A DNA stretch of 64,000 bases from Pseudomonas sp. LS44 (GTDB lineage Bacteria > Pseudomonadota > Gammaproteobacteria > Pseudomonadales > Pseudomonadaceae), in contig NZ_CP102830.1 of NCBI RefSeq assembly GCF_024730785.1, positions 1,116,001-1,180,000 on the forward strand, written 5' to 3'. Below, one piece after another: positions 44,928 to 55,106 of this stretch; the stretch's first letter is position 1; each line of letters begins with the position of its first letter. The notes beneath the pieces were generated by a model. The model had not been told where the DNA came from, made no database searches, and saw nothing but the letters and a program-made list of their open reading frames with translations. A program made the position numbers and the translations under genes.

Positions 44928-46727
44928 GTGAGTGACCTGAGTCATATCCGCAATTTCTCCATCATCGCGCACATCGACCATGGCAAGTCGACTCTGGCTG
45001 ATCGCTTCATCCAGATGTGCGGTGGCCTCAGTGAGCGTGAAATGGAGGCACAAGTACTGGACTCCATGGATCTCGAGCGCGAGCGCGGGATCACCATCAA
45101 GGCCCACAGCGTCACTCTTCACTACAAAGCCAAAGACGGCAAAACCTATCAACTGAACTTCATCGACACCCCCGGGCATGTCGACTTCACTTATGAAGTC
45201 AGTCGTTCCCTGGCGGCTTGCGAGGGTGCCTTGCTGGTCGTCGATGCCGGTCAAGGGGTGGAAGCCCAGTCGGTGGCCAACTGTTACACCGCCATCGAGC
45301 AAGGTCTTGAGGTCATGCCGGTGCTGAACAAAATGGATTTGCCACAAGCCGATCCGGATCGCGTCAAAGAGGAAATCGAACATATCATCGGCATCGATGC
45401 CACGGATGCCGTGGCCTGCAGCGCCAAGAGCGGTATGGGCGTCGATGAGGTGCTGGAGCGTCTGGTGCAGGCCATTCCCGCGCCAACCGGCGATATCGAC
45501 GCGCCTCTGCAAGCGTTGATCATTGACTCCTGGTTCGACAACTACTTGGGCGTTGTCTCGTTGGTGCGTGTGCGCCACGGCCGGATCAAGAAAGGCGACA
45601 AAGTGTTGGTGAAGTCCACCGGCAAGATCCACTTGGTCGACAGCGTCGGTGTATTCACCCCGAAGCATTTCGAAACCGCGGATCTCAAGGCTGGTGAGGT
45701 GGGTTTCATCATCGCCGGCATCAAGGACATTCATGGTGCGCCGGTCGGTGACACGCTGACCCTCAGCAGTACCCCCGATGTCGAAGTGTTGCCAGGCTTC
45801 AAGCGTATTCAGCCGCAGGTTTACGCCGGTCTGTTCCCGGTCAGTTCTGATGACTTTGAAGATTTCCGCGAAGCCCTGCAAAAGCTCACCCTGAACGATT
45901 CGTCGCTGCAGTATTCGCCAGAAAGTTCTGATGCGCTGGGCTTTGGTTTCCGCTGCGGTTTCCTTGGCATGCTGCACATGGAGATCATCCAGGAACGCTT
46001 GGAGCGTGAATATGATCTGGACCTGATCACCACGGCGCCGACCGTTATCTTCGAAGTGGTGATGAAGAACGGCGAGACAATCTACGTCGATAACCCATCG
46101 AAGTTGCCGGATCTCTCCTCTATCGAGGATATGCGCGAGCCCATCGTTCAGGCCAATATCCTGGTCCCGCAAGAGCACTTGGGCAACGTCATCACCTTGT
46201 GCATCGAAAAGCGCGGCGTACAGCGCGACATGCAATTCCTCGGCACCCAGGTACAAGTACGTTACGACTTGCCGATGAACGAAGTGGTTTTGGACTTCTT
46301 CGATCGTCTGAAGTCGGTCAGTCGGGGTTATGCCTCGCTGGATTATCACTTCGACCGTTACCAGTCGGCCAATCTGGTCAAGCTGGACGTGCTGATCAAT
46401 GGCGATAAGGTCGATGCGCTGGCGTTGATCGTGCACCGCGACAACGCCCATTACAAAGGCCGCGCGCTGACCGAGAAGATGAAAGAACTGATTCCTCGAC
46501 AGATGTTCGACGTAGCCATTCAGGCGGCGATCGGCGGTCAGATTGTCGCGCGCACTACCGTCAAAGCGCTGCGCAAGAACGTACTGGCCAAGTGTTATGG
46601 CGGTGACGTGAGCCGTAAGCGCAAGCTGCTGGAGAAGCAGAAAGCCGGTAAAAAGCGGATGAAGCAAGTCGGCAACGTGGAAATTCCACAAGACGCCTTC
46701 CTCGCCGTACTCAGGCTGGACAGTTAA
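44928..46727 (+). CDS. lepA: Translation elongation factor 4 (LepA)
   Basis: The 599-residue GTPase acts on the ribosome. G-domain motifs are [21 protein letters not shown] and NKMDLPQAD, followed by EF-G-like domains and the LepA-specific C-terminal domain ([22 protein letters not shown]). The start codon is GTG at 44928. It lies upstream of lepB with 21 bases between them, the standard pair. Confidence 0.98.
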   Translation: MSDLSHIRNFSIIAHIDHGKSTLADRFIQMCGGLSEREMEAQVLDSMDLERERGITIKAHSVTLHYKAKDGKTYQLNFIDTPGHVDFTYEVSRSLAACEGALLVVDAGQGVEAQSVANCYTAIEQGLEVMPVLNKMDLPQADPDRVKEEIEHIIGIDATDAVACSAKSGMGVDEVLERLVQAIPAPTGDIDAPLQALIIDSWFDNYLGVVSLVRVRHGRIKKGDKVLVKSTGKIHLVDSVGVFTPKHFETADLKAGEVGFIIAGIKDIHGAPVGDTLTLSSTPDVEVLPGFKRIQPQVYAGLFPVSSDDFEDFREALQKLTLNDSSLQYSPESSDALGFGFRCGFLGMLHMEIIQERLEREYDLDLITTAPTVIFEVVMKNGETIYVDNPSKLPDLSSIEDMREPIVQANILVPQEHLGNVITLCIEKRGVQRDMQFLGTQVQVRYDLPMNEVVLDFFDRLKSVSRGYASLDYHFDRYQSANLVKLDVLINGDKVDALALIVHRDNAHYKGRALTEKMKELIPRQMFDVAIQAAIGGQIVARTTVKALRKNVLAKCYGGDVSRKRKLLEKQKAGKKRMKQVGNVEIPQDAFLAVLRLDS

Positions 46728-46748
46728 GGACTTGGAAAAGTAGAGGCT

Positions 46749-47603
46749 ATGTCGATCAATTTTCCGTTGTTGTTAGTCATTGCCGTGGCGGTTTGCGGTG
46801 TGTTGGCGCTGGTCGATCTGCTCGTGCTGGCGCCTCGTCGCCGGGTAGCGATTGCGACATACGCGGGGCAGGTCGGCGAGCCCGATGAAGTCGTGCTCGA
46901 GCAATTGAATCGAGAACCATTGCTGATCGAATACGGCAAGTCGTTCTTTCCGGTGTTGGCGATTGTTCTGGTACTGCGCTCGTTTCTGGTCGAGCCGTTT
47001 CAGATTCCTTCCGGGTCGATGAAGCCAACTCTGGAAGTGGGCGACTTCATCCTGGTCAACAAATTTGCCTACGGCATCCGCCTGCCGGTGCTGGATACCA
47101 AAGTGATCGAAGTCGGTGACCCGCAGCGCGGCGATGTCATGGTGTTCCGCTATCCGAGCGATCCGAACATCAATTACATCAAGCGGGTGATTGGTCTGCC
47201 TGGCGACGAGATTCGCTATACCAGTGACAAGCATCTGATCATCAACGGCAAGCCGGTCGCCACCGCGCTGCTGGGGTCAGAACCGGGCTCGCTGGGCACC
47301 GCGGTGCTGTCCAAGGAAAAGCTTGGCGAAGTAGAACATCTGATTCGCCAGGAATTGAGCCGTTACCGGATCGAGCCGGGTCGCCAGTGGAAGGTGCCAG
47401 CCGGGCACTATTTCATGATGGGCGACAACCGCGACAACTCCAACGACAGCCGCTATTGGAATGATCCGAAGATCCCCAAGGATCTGCTCGGCATGGTGCC
47501 GGACCAGAACATCGTCGGCAAAGCCTTCGCCGTCTGGCTCAGCTGGTCCGAGCCTAAACTGCGCAATGTGCCGGACTTCTCCCGAGTTGGTCTGATCCAC
47601 TGA
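46749..47603 (+). CDS. lepB: Signal peptidase I
   Basis: The 284-residue inner-membrane protease has two N-terminal membrane helices (residues 4-26 and about 62-80) and a periplasmic catalytic domain. The nucleophile is Ser90 in PSGSM and the general base Lys145 in KRVIGLPGD; MGDNRDNSNDSR is also present. It removes signal peptides from exported proteins. It is co-directional with lepA. Confidence 0.97.
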   Translation: MSINFPLLLVIAVAVCGVLALVDLLVLAPRRRVAIATYAGQVGEPDEVVLEQLNREPLLIEYGKSFFPVLAIVLVLRSFLVEPFQIPSGSMKPTLEVGDFILVNKFAYGIRLPVLDTKVIEVGDPQRGDVMVFRYPSDPNINYIKRVIGLPGDEIRYTSDKHLIINGKPVATALLGSEPGSLGTAVLSKEKLGEVEHLIRQELSRYRIEPGRQWKVPAGHYFMMGDNRDNSNDSRYWNDPKIPKDLLGMVPDQNIVGKAFAVWLSWSEPKLRNVPDFSRVGLIH

Positions 47604-47623
47604 TCAGGCGGGCTTTTTGAAAA

Positions 47624-47652
47624 CCGTGGCGCTGTTCATTTCAGCGCCACGG
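47624..47652 (+). other. Perfect hairpin in the leader of the DUF4845-rnc-era operon
   Basis: CCGTGGCGCTG and its exact complement form an 11-base-pair stem with a 7-base loop between lepB and the DUF4845 gene. There is no U tract (GCTATATATAG follows). It may be a weak terminator or, given that rnc is downstream, a processing site for RNase III. Confidence 0.55.
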
Positions 47653-47716
47653 GCTATATATAGTCTCGCTACAGATTGGCGGGACTTTCCTATAAAAACA
47701 GACATTGAGGTCGATC

Positions 47717-48094
47717 ATGGCGTTTGTGCGTTCGCAGAAAGGGTTGTCGCTTCTCGGCTGGTTGATGGCATTGGCTGTGGTGGCTTTTGTCGCCAGCGCG
47801 GTATTCAAAATGCTTCCGCACTATCTCGACTTCATGTCGCTGGAGAAAGCCATTACCTCGGTAGAAACCGACAGGGCCGCTGATATCCGTACCGTGCCGG
47901 ACTTCTACAGCCATATGAGCAAGTCCATGCAGGTCAATAGCATCCGCGATTTGGAGCTGGAAAAAATTCTGGTGGTGAAGTTCGAGAACAATGAGTTCCG
48001 CGCGCACCTTAAATATGAAAAGCGCGAACCGCTGATCCAGAATCTCGATCTGGTCGCCCGGTTCGACAAAGAATTCCGTGTGCGTATGCCGTGA
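47717..48094 (+). CDS. DUF4845 family membrane-anchored protein
   Basis: The 125-residue protein has a single N-terminal transmembrane helix of pseudopilin-like character ([24 protein letters not shown]) and a small periplasmic domain. It is the conserved DUF4845 gene found between lepB and rnc in gammaproteobacteria (PA0769 position). Start ATG 47717 has a GAGG site. It overlaps the rnc start by four bases. The function is unknown. Confidence 0.88.
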   Translation: MAFVRSQKGLSLLGWLMALAVVAFVASAVFKMLPHYLDFMSLEKAITSVETDRAADIRTVPDFYSHMSKSMQVNSIRDLELEKILVVKFENNEFRAHLKYEKREPLIQNLDLVARFDKEFRVRMP

Positions 48095-48780
48095 GCTCAC
48101 CCTTAAGTCGTCTAGAGCGTCAGCTCGGCCATTCCTTCATTAACCAGGACCTGATGGTCCTGGCGCTAACCCACCGCAGCTTCGCCGGGCGTAACAACGA
48201 GCGCATGGAGTTCCTCGGCGATGCGATCCTCAACTTCGTTGCCGGGGAAGCACTGTTCGAGCGTTTTCCGCAGGCCCGCGAAGGGCAGCTATCGCGCCTG
48301 CGTGCGCGCCTGGTCAAAGGCGAGACTCTAGCTCGTCTAGCGCGCGGCTTCGATCTGGGTGAATACCTGCGCTTGGGCTCCGGCGAATTGAAAAGTGGCG
48401 GCTTTCGTCGCGAGTCGATTCTTGCTGATGCTCTTGAAGCGTTGATCGGTGCGATCTATCTGGACGCCGGTATGGATGTCGCGCGTCAGCGCGTGTTGGC
48501 CTGGTTGACTGGCGAGTTGGATGGTTTGACCTTGGTCGATACCAACAAGGACCCGAAAACCCGTCTGCAGGAATTCCTCCAGTCGCGCGGCTGTGAACTG
48601 CCGCGCTATAACGTGCTGGATATCCAGGGTGAACCGCATTGCCGCACCTTCGTGGTGGAATGCGAAATCGCTCTGTTAACTGACAAGACCCAGGGGCAAG
48701 GCGCCAGCCGGCGTATTGCTGAGCAGGTCGCCGCTACCGTCGCCCTGATCGCCCTGGGCGTGGAGAATGGCCATGACTGA
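48091..48780 (+). CDS. rnc: Ribonuclease III
   Basis: The 229-residue enzyme cuts double-stranded RNA in rRNA processing and mRNA control. The catalytic signature is [11 protein letters not shown], the second acidic site [13 protein letters not shown], and a double-stranded RNA-binding domain follows ([11 protein letters not shown] to [12 protein letters not shown]). The start is GTG overlapping the preceding stop codon (GTGA). The 3' end overlaps era by eight bases. Confidence 0.97.
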   Translation: MSSPLSRLERQLGHSFINQDLMVLALTHRSFAGRNNERMEFLGDAILNFVAGEALFERFPQAREGQLSRLRARLVKGETLARLARGFDLGEYLRLGSGELKSGGFRRESILADALEALIGAIYLDAGMDVARQRVLAWLTGELDGLTLVDTNKDPKTRLQEFLQSRGCELPRYNVLDIQGEPHCRTFVVECEIALLTDKTQGQGASRRIAEQVAATVALIALGVENGHD

Positions 48781-49675
48781 TTCACCGGTAACCCGCTGTG
48801 GCTATGTCGCCATCGTTGGCCGTCCCAACGTGGGTAAATCCACGCTGCTTAACCACATCCTGGGGCAGAAACTGGCGATCACCTCGCGTAAGCCGCAGAC
48901 CACCCGCCACAACATGCTTGGGATCAAGACCGAAGGCGCCGTGCAGGCGATCTACGTCGATACTCCTGGCCTGCACAAACATGGCGACAAAGCGCTCAAC
49001 CGCTACATGAACAAAACGGCTTCGGCGGCATTGAAAGACGTCGATGTGGTGATTTTCGTGGTCGACCGTACACGCTGGACCGAAGAGGATCAGATGGTCC
49101 TCGAGCGCATTCAGTACGTGCAGGGGCCAGTGCTGCTGGCGATCAACAAGACCGATCGCATCGAGGACAAAGCCGATCTCGTCCCGCATCTGCAGTGGCT
49201 GCAACAACAGCTGCCGAACGCCGAGCTCGTGCCGATTTCCGCGCAGCAGGGGTACAACCTCGACACGCTGGAGAAGGTCGTCGCCGGGCATCTGCCGGAA
49301 GGCGAGCACTTTTTCCCCGATGATCAGATCACCGACCGTTCCAGCCGCTTTCTGGCCGCCGAACTGGTGCGCGAAAAGATCATGCGCCAGCTGGGTGCGG
49401 AACTGCCTTACCAGATCACGGTGGAGATCGAGGAGTTCAAGCAGGACGGCCGCACGCTGCATATCCATGCGCTGATTCTGGTCGAGCGTGACGGGCAGAA
49501 GAAAATCATCATTGGCGACAAGGGCGAGCGGATCAAACGCATCGGCACCGAAGCGCGCAAAGACATGGAAGTGCTGTTCGACAGCAAGGTCATGCTCAAC
49601 CTCTGGGTCAAGGTCAAGGATGGTTGGTCCGACGATGAGCGCGCCCTGCGTTCACTGGGCTACACCGACATCTGA
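48773..49675 (+). CDS. era: Era GTPase
   Basis: The 300-residue GTPase is required for 16S rRNA maturation and 30S assembly. G1 is [12 protein letters not shown]3 DTPGLH, G4 NKTD, and a C-terminal KH domain carries the [11 protein letters not shown] loop. The start at 48773 is set by GGAG seven bases upstream; an ATG two codons earlier is too near it. It is translationally coupled to rnc. Confidence 0.97.
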   Translation: MTDSPVTRCGYVAIVGRPNVGKSTLLNHILGQKLAITSRKPQTTRHNMLGIKTEGAVQAIYVDTPGLHKHGDKALNRYMNKTASAALKDVDVVIFVVDRTRWTEEDQMVLERIQYVQGPVLLAINKTDRIEDKADLVPHLQWLQQQLPNAELVPISAQQGYNLDTLEKVVAGHLPEGEHFFPDDQITDRSSRFLAAELVREKIMRQLGAELPYQITVEIEEFKQDGRTLHIHALILVERDGQKKIIIGDKGERIKRIGTEARKDMEVLFDSKVMLNLWVKVKDGWSDDERALRSLGYTDI

Positions 49676-49678
49676 TCG

Positions 49679-50374
49679 ATGCAAACCAGCGCCTGTACGG
49701 CTTTCGTACTGCATAGCCGAGCTTACAAGGAAAGCAGCGCGCTAGTGGATTTCCTCACCCCGCAGGGCCGCTTGCGCGCCGTGTTGCGCAATGCGCGGGG
49801 CCGCAGTGGCACCCTGGCACGCCCGTTCGTGCCGCTGGATCTCGAGTTGCGCGGGCGCGGCGAGCTGAAGAATGTCGCCCGTCTGGAAAGTGCCGGTATC
49901 CCCAATTTGCTTTCCGGCGAGGCGCTGTTCAGCGGCCTCTATCTGAATGAGCTGCTGATCCGCCTGCTGCCGGCGGAAGACCCGCATCCCGCCGTTTTCG
50001 AGCATTACGATCTGACCGTCCAGGCCCTGGCGCTCGGCCGGCCGCTGGAGCCGTTGCTGCGTGCCTTCGAGTGGCGATTGCTCGACGAGTTGGGCTATGG
50101 TTTCGCTCTGGACCGCGACCTGCAGGGTCAGCCTGTCGCCGCCGACGGGCTTTATCGCCTGCGGTCGGACGCGGGGCTGGAACCGGTCGGTCAATTCCAA
50201 CCCGGAGTCTTTCATGGTGCCGACTTGCTGGCCCTGGCCAATGCCGACTGGTCCGCGCCCGGCGCGCTGGCCGCGGCCAAACGCCTGATGCGCCAAGCCC
50301 TCGCCCCGCATCTGGGCGGCCGCCCGCTGGTCAGCCGCGAACTCTTCATGACGCTTAAGGAGACACCCAAGTGA
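49679..50374 (+). CDS. recO: DNA repair protein RecO
   Basis: The 231-residue protein has an N-terminal OB-fold ([20 protein letters not shown]) and a helical C-terminal domain. The zinc-binding cysteines of some RecO proteins are absent, as in other gammaproteobacteria. It loads RecA onto SSB-coated DNA together with RecR. It starts three bases after era and overlaps pdxJ by four bases. Confidence 0.95.
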   Translation: MQTSACTAFVLHSRAYKESSALVDFLTPQGRLRAVLRNARGRSGTLARPFVPLDLELRGRGELKNVARLESAGIPNLLSGEALFSGLYLNELLIRLLPAEDPHPAVFEHYDLTVQALALGRPLEPLLRAFEWRLLDELGYGFALDRDLQGQPVAADGLYRLRSDAGLEPVGQFQPGVFHGADLLALANADWSAPGALAAAKRLMRQALAPHLGGRPLVSRELFMTLKETPK

Positions 50375-51117
50375 CTGACGCCAACCGCATTCTCCTCGGC
50401 GTGAACATCGATCATGTCGCCACCTTGCGGCAAGCCCGTGGCACGCGTTATCCCGATCCGCTGAAGGCCGCGCTGGATGCCGAGGAAGCCGGTGCCGACG
50501 GCATCACCCTGCACCTGCGCGAAGATCGCCGGCATATCCAGGATCACGACGTGCGCCGCTTCAAAGAAGCCCTGCAAACGCGAATGAACTTCGAGATGGG
50601 CGTCACCGAAGAGATGCTCGTTTTTGCCGAAAGCATGCGCGCCGAACACGTCTGTCTGGTGCCGGAAAGCCGCGCCGAGTTGACCACCGAAGGGGGGCTG
50701 GATGTGCTCGGTCAGGAGGCGCGGATTCGTGCTGCGGTCGCACGCTTGAGCCGGGTCGGTAGCGAGGTATCGCTGTTTATCGATGCCGATGAGCAGCAGA
50801 TCGAAGCCGCCAAGCGGGTGGGTGCGCCGGCCATCGAACTGCATACCGGGCGTTACGCCGACGCCCATACGCCGGCGGAGGCTGCCCGCGAGCTGGCGCG
50901 CATCCGCGATGGCGTGGCCTGTGGCTTGGCGCACGGCCTGATCGTCAATGCCGGCCATGGCCTGCATTACCACAACAGCGAGCCGGTCGCGGCGATTGCC
51001 GGTATCAACGAGCTGAACATCGGTCATGCCATCGTTGCGCACGCGCTGTTCGTCGGCTTCAAAGCCGCGGTGGCGGAAATGAAGGCACTGATCGTCGCGG
51101 CGGCAGCGCGCGGTTAG
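50371..51117 (+). CDS. pdxJ: Pyridoxine 5'-phosphate synthase
   Basis: The 248-residue TIM-barrel enzyme condenses 1-deoxyxylulose 5-phosphate with aminoacetone phosphate in vitamin B6 synthesis. Signature segments are [33 protein letters not shown] and [10 protein letters not shown]. The start is GTG in a GTGA overlap with recO. It is the last gene of the rnc-era-recO-pdxJ run. Confidence 0.97.
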   Translation: MTDANRILLGVNIDHVATLRQARGTRYPDPLKAALDAEEAGADGITLHLREDRRHIQDHDVRRFKEALQTRMNFEMGVTEEMLVFAESMRAEHVCLVPESRAELTTEGGLDVLGQEARIRAAVARLSRVGSEVSLFIDADEQQIEAAKRVGAPAIELHTGRYADAHTPAEAARELARIRDGVACGLAHGLIVNAGHGLHYHNSEPVAAIAGINELNIGHAIVAHALFVGFKAAVAEMKALIVAAAARG

Positions 51118-51125
51118 CCGCTAGC

Positions 51126-51149
51126 GGCGGACTGCTGTGCGAGTCCGCC
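51126..51149. terminator. Hairpin between convergent pdxJ and cmoB
   Basis: GGCGGACT and its complement form an 8-base-pair stem with an 8-base loop, nine bases after pdxJ and 15 before the cmoB stop codon. It lacks a clear U tract but lies where a bidirectional terminator would be expected. Confidence 0.5.
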
Positions 51150-51163
51150 TTACCGGTCGTGGT

Positions 51164-52132
51164 TTAAGGCTTTCTGGCGGTCAGCACGGCCCGCGCCGGT
51201 GCCGGCAAGCCTTCAACGGTGCGGCTGTGGTCGCGCGGATCGAGGAACTCGGGCAACGATTGATAGCGCATCCACTCGGTGCTGCGCTGCTCCTCGACGC
51301 TGGTGACATTCACGTCAACACAGCGCACGTCGACGAAACCGGCACGCCGCAACCAGAGTTCCAACGCCGGTACCGACGGCAGGAACCAGACGTTGCGCAT
51401 CTGCGCGTAGCGATCTTCGGGCACCAGCACCTGCTGTCCATCGCCTTCGACCACCAAGGTTTCCAGCACCAGATCACCGCCGCGGCGCAGGCAATCCTTG
51501 AGCGCGAACAGATGGTCGATGGGCGAGCGGCGGTGATACAGCACGCCCATGGAAAACACCGTGTCGAAGCCTTCCAGGCGTTCTGGTAGCTCTTCCAGCG
51601 TTAGCGGCAGGTGCCAGGCTGGCAGTTCAGGAAGGAACTGCTTGAGGGCGAGAAACTGGCAGAGGAACAGCCAGTTGGGATCAACACCGACCACGCTGTC
51701 GGCGCCGGCGCCGAGCATGCGCCACAGGTAATACCCGTTGCCGCAGCCGACATCCAACACGCGGCGACCGGCGAGATCGAGGTGCGGCGCGACCCGCGTC
51801 CACTTCCAGTCTGAGCGCCATTCGGTGTCGATGTGCACGCCGAACAAGTCAAACGGCCCTTTGCGCCAGGGGATCAACCCTTGCAGAGCGCTTTTCAACG
51901 CGGCGCGGCTGCTCTCATCGCTCTGACCGTCGAGACTCAAGCCGTGCAGTAGATCGATCTGCGTGGCGCTCAGCGGCGGCAGGCCATTCAATGCTGCGCC
52001 CCAGCGTTCGAGGTCGCCATGGCCGATGGTGAGTTTCTCATCGAGCTGGCCCGGCAGATCGGCGGCCCACTCCTGCAAGGGTGTGCCGGCCAGGCGTTGT
52101 TGCAGGCTGTCGAGGTCAAGGCGCGAGATCAT
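51164..52132 (-). CDS. cmoB: tRNA U34 carboxymethyltransferase CmoB
   Basis: The 322-residue enzyme transfers the carboxymethyl group of carboxy-S-adenosylmethionine to 5-hydroxyuridine at tRNA position 34. The methyltransferase motif is [19 protein letters not shown], with the family-typical [21 protein letters not shown] upstream. Start ATG 52132 overlaps the cmoA stop codon by four bases; a longer frame to 52174 is not needed. Confidence 0.95.
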   Translation of the reverse strand: MISRLDLDSLQQRLAGTPLQEWAADLPGQLDEKLTIGHGDLERWGAALNGLPPLSATQIDLLHGLSLDGQSDESSRAALKSALQGLIPWRKGPFDLFGVHIDTEWRSDWKWTRVAPHLDLAGRRVLDVGCGNGYYLWRMLGAGADSVVGVDPNWLFLCQFLALKQFLPELPAWHLPLTLEELPERLEGFDTVFSMGVLYHRRSPIDHLFALKDCLRRGGDLVLETLVVEGDGQQVLVPEDRYAQMRNVWFLPSVPALELWLRRAGFVDVRCVDVNVTSVEEQRSTEWMRYQSLPEFLDPRDHSRTVEGLPAPARAVLTARKP

Positions 52133-52872
52133 GGCAGGGCGATCAGCGAGGCGAAATTCAGGCACTGGAACCACGGCACCACTTTGCTGAAACCGGCGGC
52201 CAGCAGGCGCTCGCGGTGCTGTTCGAGGCTGTCGGGCTTCATCACGTTCTCGATGGCGTTGCGCTTTTGAGCAATCTCCAGCTCGCTATAGCCGTTGGCG
52301 CGCTTGAAGGCGATATGCAGGTCGCCGAGCAGGGCGTGTTCTTCGGCATCCTCGAAGCGCAGTTTTTCCGAGAGGATCAGCGCGCCGCCGGGCAATAAGG
52401 CCTGGCGAATCCGGCTGAGCAGCGCCAGCCGCTGTTCCGGCTGAATAAATTGCAGGGTGAAGTTCAGCGCTACCAGCGAGGCCGGCTGCAACTCAAGGCT
52501 GAGGATGTCGGCCTCGATGATCTCGACTGGCAACAACTCCTGGAACATCGAGTCCTGGCCATGCAGGTATTCGGTGCAGCGCTCGACCATGGCGCGGGAG
52601 TTATCCACCGCGATCACCCGGCAGTCTGCGCTTTGCACATGGCGGCGCAGCGCCTGGGTCACGGCGCCAAGCGAGCAGCCCAGGTCGTAGAGCACGCTGT
52701 GCGGTTGGGCGAACTGGGCAGCGAGGACGCCGATGTTCTCGACGATGGTCGGGTAACCCGGGACCGAGCGCTTGATCATGTCGGGAAATACCCGCACCAC
52801 GGCCTCGTTGAACACGAAGTCAGGCACCTGGGCGAGGGGCTGGGCGAAGAGGCGATCGGATTCTTTGGTCAC
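52129..52872 (-). CDS. cmoA: Carboxy-S-adenosylmethionine synthase CmoA
   Basis: The 247-residue SAM-dependent enzyme makes carboxy-SAM from SAM and prephenate, supplying CmoB. Motifs: [26 protein letters not shown]-binding [11 protein letters not shown], and ALNFTLQFI. It lies directly upstream of cmoB with a four-base overlap, so the pair is translationally coupled. Confidence 0.95.
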   Translation of the reverse strand: MTKESDRLFAQPLAQVPDFVFNEAVVRVFPDMIKRSVPGYPTIVENIGVLAAQFAQPHSVLYDLGCSLGAVTQALRRHVQSADCRVIAVDNSRAMVERCTEYLHGQDSMFQELLPVEIIEADILSLELQPASLVALNFTLQFIQPEQRLALLSRIRQALLPGGALILSEKLRFEDAEEHALLGDLHIAFKRANGYSELEIAQKRNAIENVMKPDSLEQHRERLLAAGFSKVVPWFQCLNFASLIALP

Positions 52873-52938
52873 GGTGGTTCGGGCGCAGAGTGGGAAGCCG
52901 CCTATTCTAGCCGGGCCTCGCGGCGAACCAAACCGTGA

Positions 52939-53511
52939 TCACTTCAGCTGGTCGGAGAAGAATTCGCCGGCGCCCTGAATCGGCCCCAGCGGATTCTTCT
53001 TCACCATCATCCGTCGGATGTTTGGCTCGCCATTGCTGACCTTGTGCACCAGCACGTCGTCAACTAGCACGAACACGGTGCGAAACGACCAGCCCTTGAC
53101 CTCGCGACGCTTGCTGAAATTCAGCACGTCGGCCCAGAAGCTGCCGACCCGCTGGGTATCGGTCTTGGAGAATTCGAAGGAGTAGGCGATGCAGCGATCC
53201 TTCGCCTCCAGGCACGTCACCAAGCCATCCGGCAGGTAGGCGATGGGAATATTCGGTTGGATGAATAGCAGCCGCACGTCGACGAACGACAGCATGCGGC
53301 CGTTGCCTTCGGCCAGCGGATCGAAGCCCAGGGCGAACAATTCCGAGCGCGTGGTTTTACCCAGGATCACCTGCGAATAGCGCCCCTCGGTGTCCAGATA
53401 GTCATTAAAAGGTGACATCACCTCGTCGCGTTCGCTGGGCAGCAGGCTGCCACAGGCGGAGAGGAACAGGCATACACACATCATCCAACCGCCGCGTAGT
53501 CCACCGCTCAT
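52939..53511 (-). CDS. Hypothetical lipoprotein
   Basis: The 190-residue protein has a signal peptide and lipobox (LFLSAC) followed by a mature domain with TRSELFALGFDPLAEG and VTCLEAKDRCIAY, whose two cysteines may pair in the periplasm. The start at 53511 has GGAGAG seven bases upstream; a 40-residue longer frame is rejected because it would bury the signal peptide. I do not recognise the family. It lies between cmoA and the YhhN-family gene, all on the minus strand. Confidence 0.75.
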   Translation of the reverse strand: MSGGLRGGWMMCVCLFLSACGSLLPSERDEVMSPFNDYLDTEGRYSQVILGKTTRSELFALGFDPLAEGNGRMLSFVDVRLLFIQPNIPIAYLPDGLVTCLEAKDRCIAYSFEFSKTDTQRVGSFWADVLNFSKRREVKGWSFRTVFVLVDDVLVHKVSNGEPNIRRMMVKKNPLGPIQGAGEFFSDQLK

Positions 53512-53573
53512 CACGTACTCTCCGTTGGCCGTCTTACTCCTATAGACGATTTGTCGGCGCTTTGCCGGCGGCG

Positions 53574-54227
53574 TTACGAATTGGCTTGCGTAATCGGCTG
53601 GCGATAGATCACTGAAGCGGCGATGCCCCATTGACCCAGCCAGTAGGTGAGGATGATTGCGTAGGGTGCCGCTTCGAACGGCACGACGAAGCGGTTGATG
53701 CCGATCAGACTGTCGGACAGCACGAATAGCAGCGCGCCACCGGCGGCCAACCAGCCTGAACGGGCACTGATCAGCGGGCTGCCAAGTCTACCCAGAGCCC
53801 GCCAGAGCATGGCGCTGATGGTCAGGGCATACAGTGCGACCGGTATCAGCAACGGCCCCAGACCGCGACTGGCCAGCAGGCTGAAAATCGCCACGCCGAC
53901 GACGACGGCCAGCACTAACGCGGCGAGCGCCAACCGGCGACTATCGCCCAGGTAGGCAACCAGATAGGCGAGGTGGGCGAGCAGGAATGCGCCTAGGCCG
54001 AAGACGAATAAATCGGTCGGCCACTGCAGCAGGATGTCGCCCGCCAACGATGCCACCAGACCGAGGCTGATCCAGCGTCGATACTGGCCGCTGGGCGCGC
54101 TGCGCAGCCACAGCAGCAGGGCGATGACCGGCAGCGGTTTGCTCAACAGGCCGAGCCATTCCATTCCGCTCGCGCGGCTAAACAGAAACACCCCACCACC
54201 CAGTACTGCCAGAATCAGCCAGCGCAT
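53574..54227 (-). CDS. YhhN/TMEM86-family membrane protein (putative lysoplasmalogenase)
   Basis: The 217-residue protein has about eight hydrophobic segments and the family pattern SKPLPVIALLLWL near the start and GDILLQWP, with its buried acidic residue, around residue 58. Eukaryotic relatives hydrolyse lysoplasmalogens; the bacterial function is not established. The start at 54227 has a strong GGAGGAGG site. The 247 bases upstream to the protease inhibitor gene show no gene. Confidence 0.85.
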   Translation of the reverse strand: MRWLILAVLGGGVFLFSRASGMEWLGLLSKPLPVIALLLWLRSAPSGQYRRWISLGLVASLAGDILLQWPTDLFVFGLGAFLLAHLAYLVAYLGDSRRLALAALVLAVVVGVAIFSLLASRGLGPLLIPVALYALTISAMLWRALGRLGSPLISARSGWLAAGGALLFVLSDSLIGINRFVVPFEAAPYAIILTYWLGQWGIAASVIYRQPITQANS

Positions 54228-54474
54228 ATTCGTCCTCCTCCTTAATGAATGGCGGGCACTATGCCCCGCCACGAGTGGGTTCGCCCAGGCAGCGGGTGCC
54301 AAAACAACGCGCATATGGCGCCGGGGCGGTGGAGGAAGCTGGAAGTCGGGAGGCGAGCGGCAGGTCGACGAGAGCGGCTTTCGGAGTGAACAGGCTTGAC
54401 GGTCTTCACTTGGCGCCGGTGGCCGCGAATGGCTCAGGGAGCGCCATTCGCTGGAGCGGCCACTGGCGCCCGGC

Positions 54475-54870
54475 TTACTTGACGCTGATCGCGCAATCGA
54501 AGCTTTTTGCCGGTGCTACATCAGCTTCCCACGGGCGCTGATAGACCAACAGCAAGCGGCCATCGCCAGGAATGTTGGCGAAGAAGCGCCAAGTCGACAG
54601 ACCCGCGCCGCCGACCAGGCCGACATCTTCCGGGTTGCTGTAGACCTCCGGGCCGAGGCTGCGCAGCACCTGTGAGGCGGCGTCCTTCAACTCCCAGCGA
54701 TAGCCGGTGGTCGGATTGCTCGGCAGGCTCAGAACTAGCGTCTGGCCGTCGTGTAACTGCAGCGGGCATTTGCTTTGCTGGTCTTCCTGCAGCGACACGG
54801 TCGCCGAGTGCTGCGCACAGCCGGCGAGCAGGGCAAGGCCAATGGGCAATAACAGGCGGGCAGCGGTCAC
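54475..54870 (-). CDS. icp: Chagasin-like (I42) inhibitor of cysteine peptidases, lipoprotein
   Basis: The 131-residue protein has the three inhibitory loops of the chagasin/ICP family: NPTTGYRW, GGAGLSTWRF and RPWE. A short signal peptide ends in a lipobox (LLAGC). The GTG start at 54870 is preferred because AAGGA lies seven bases upstream and gives a normal-length signal peptide; an ATG six codons earlier (54888) is the alternative. It corresponds by position to the ICP gene PA0778, beside the Lon-type protease. It may protect against host or predator cysteine proteases or the cell's own. Confidence 0.9.
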   Translation of the reverse strand: MTAARLLLPIGLALLAGCAQHSATVSLQEDQQSKCPLQLHDGQTLVLSLPSNPTTGYRWELKDAASQVLRSLGPEVYSNPEDVGLVGGAGLSTWRFFANIPGDGRLLLVYQRPWEADVAPAKSFDCAISVK

Positions 54871-54964
54871 AGGCAAGTCCTTATCCATCGTTCGAGTGGC
54901 CGAGAATAACCTGATTGGCGGGTGTTGCGCCCTGCACTTGGCGTCCGGGGCAGGGCGATGGCTT

Positions 54965-55106
54965 AGAACCTGTTTACGATCTGCTGCGCGTCGGCCATAC
55001 GGCGTTGAAACCGGGCTCAGAATGCTCATTTACAACGCGTAAACTGCGCTTCTTCGCCCGATTTCGCCTTGTCTGGCTCTAGCTCGCGAGATCGTAAGCA
55101 GGTTCT
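54965..55106. repeat. 142-bp MITE-like palindromic element, copy B
   Basis: This is the inverse-orientation homologue of the element at 38545-38686, with terminal repeats AGAACCTGTTTACGATCT and a partner with one mismatch. It lies between the upstream side of icp and the 3' end of lon; its last base falls in the lon stop codon. No open frame is present. Confidence 0.9.

Noticed and set aside
44880..46691. 603-codon frame on the minus strand opposite lepA
   Set aside because: Antisense shadow; lepA is complete and highly conserved on the plus strand.
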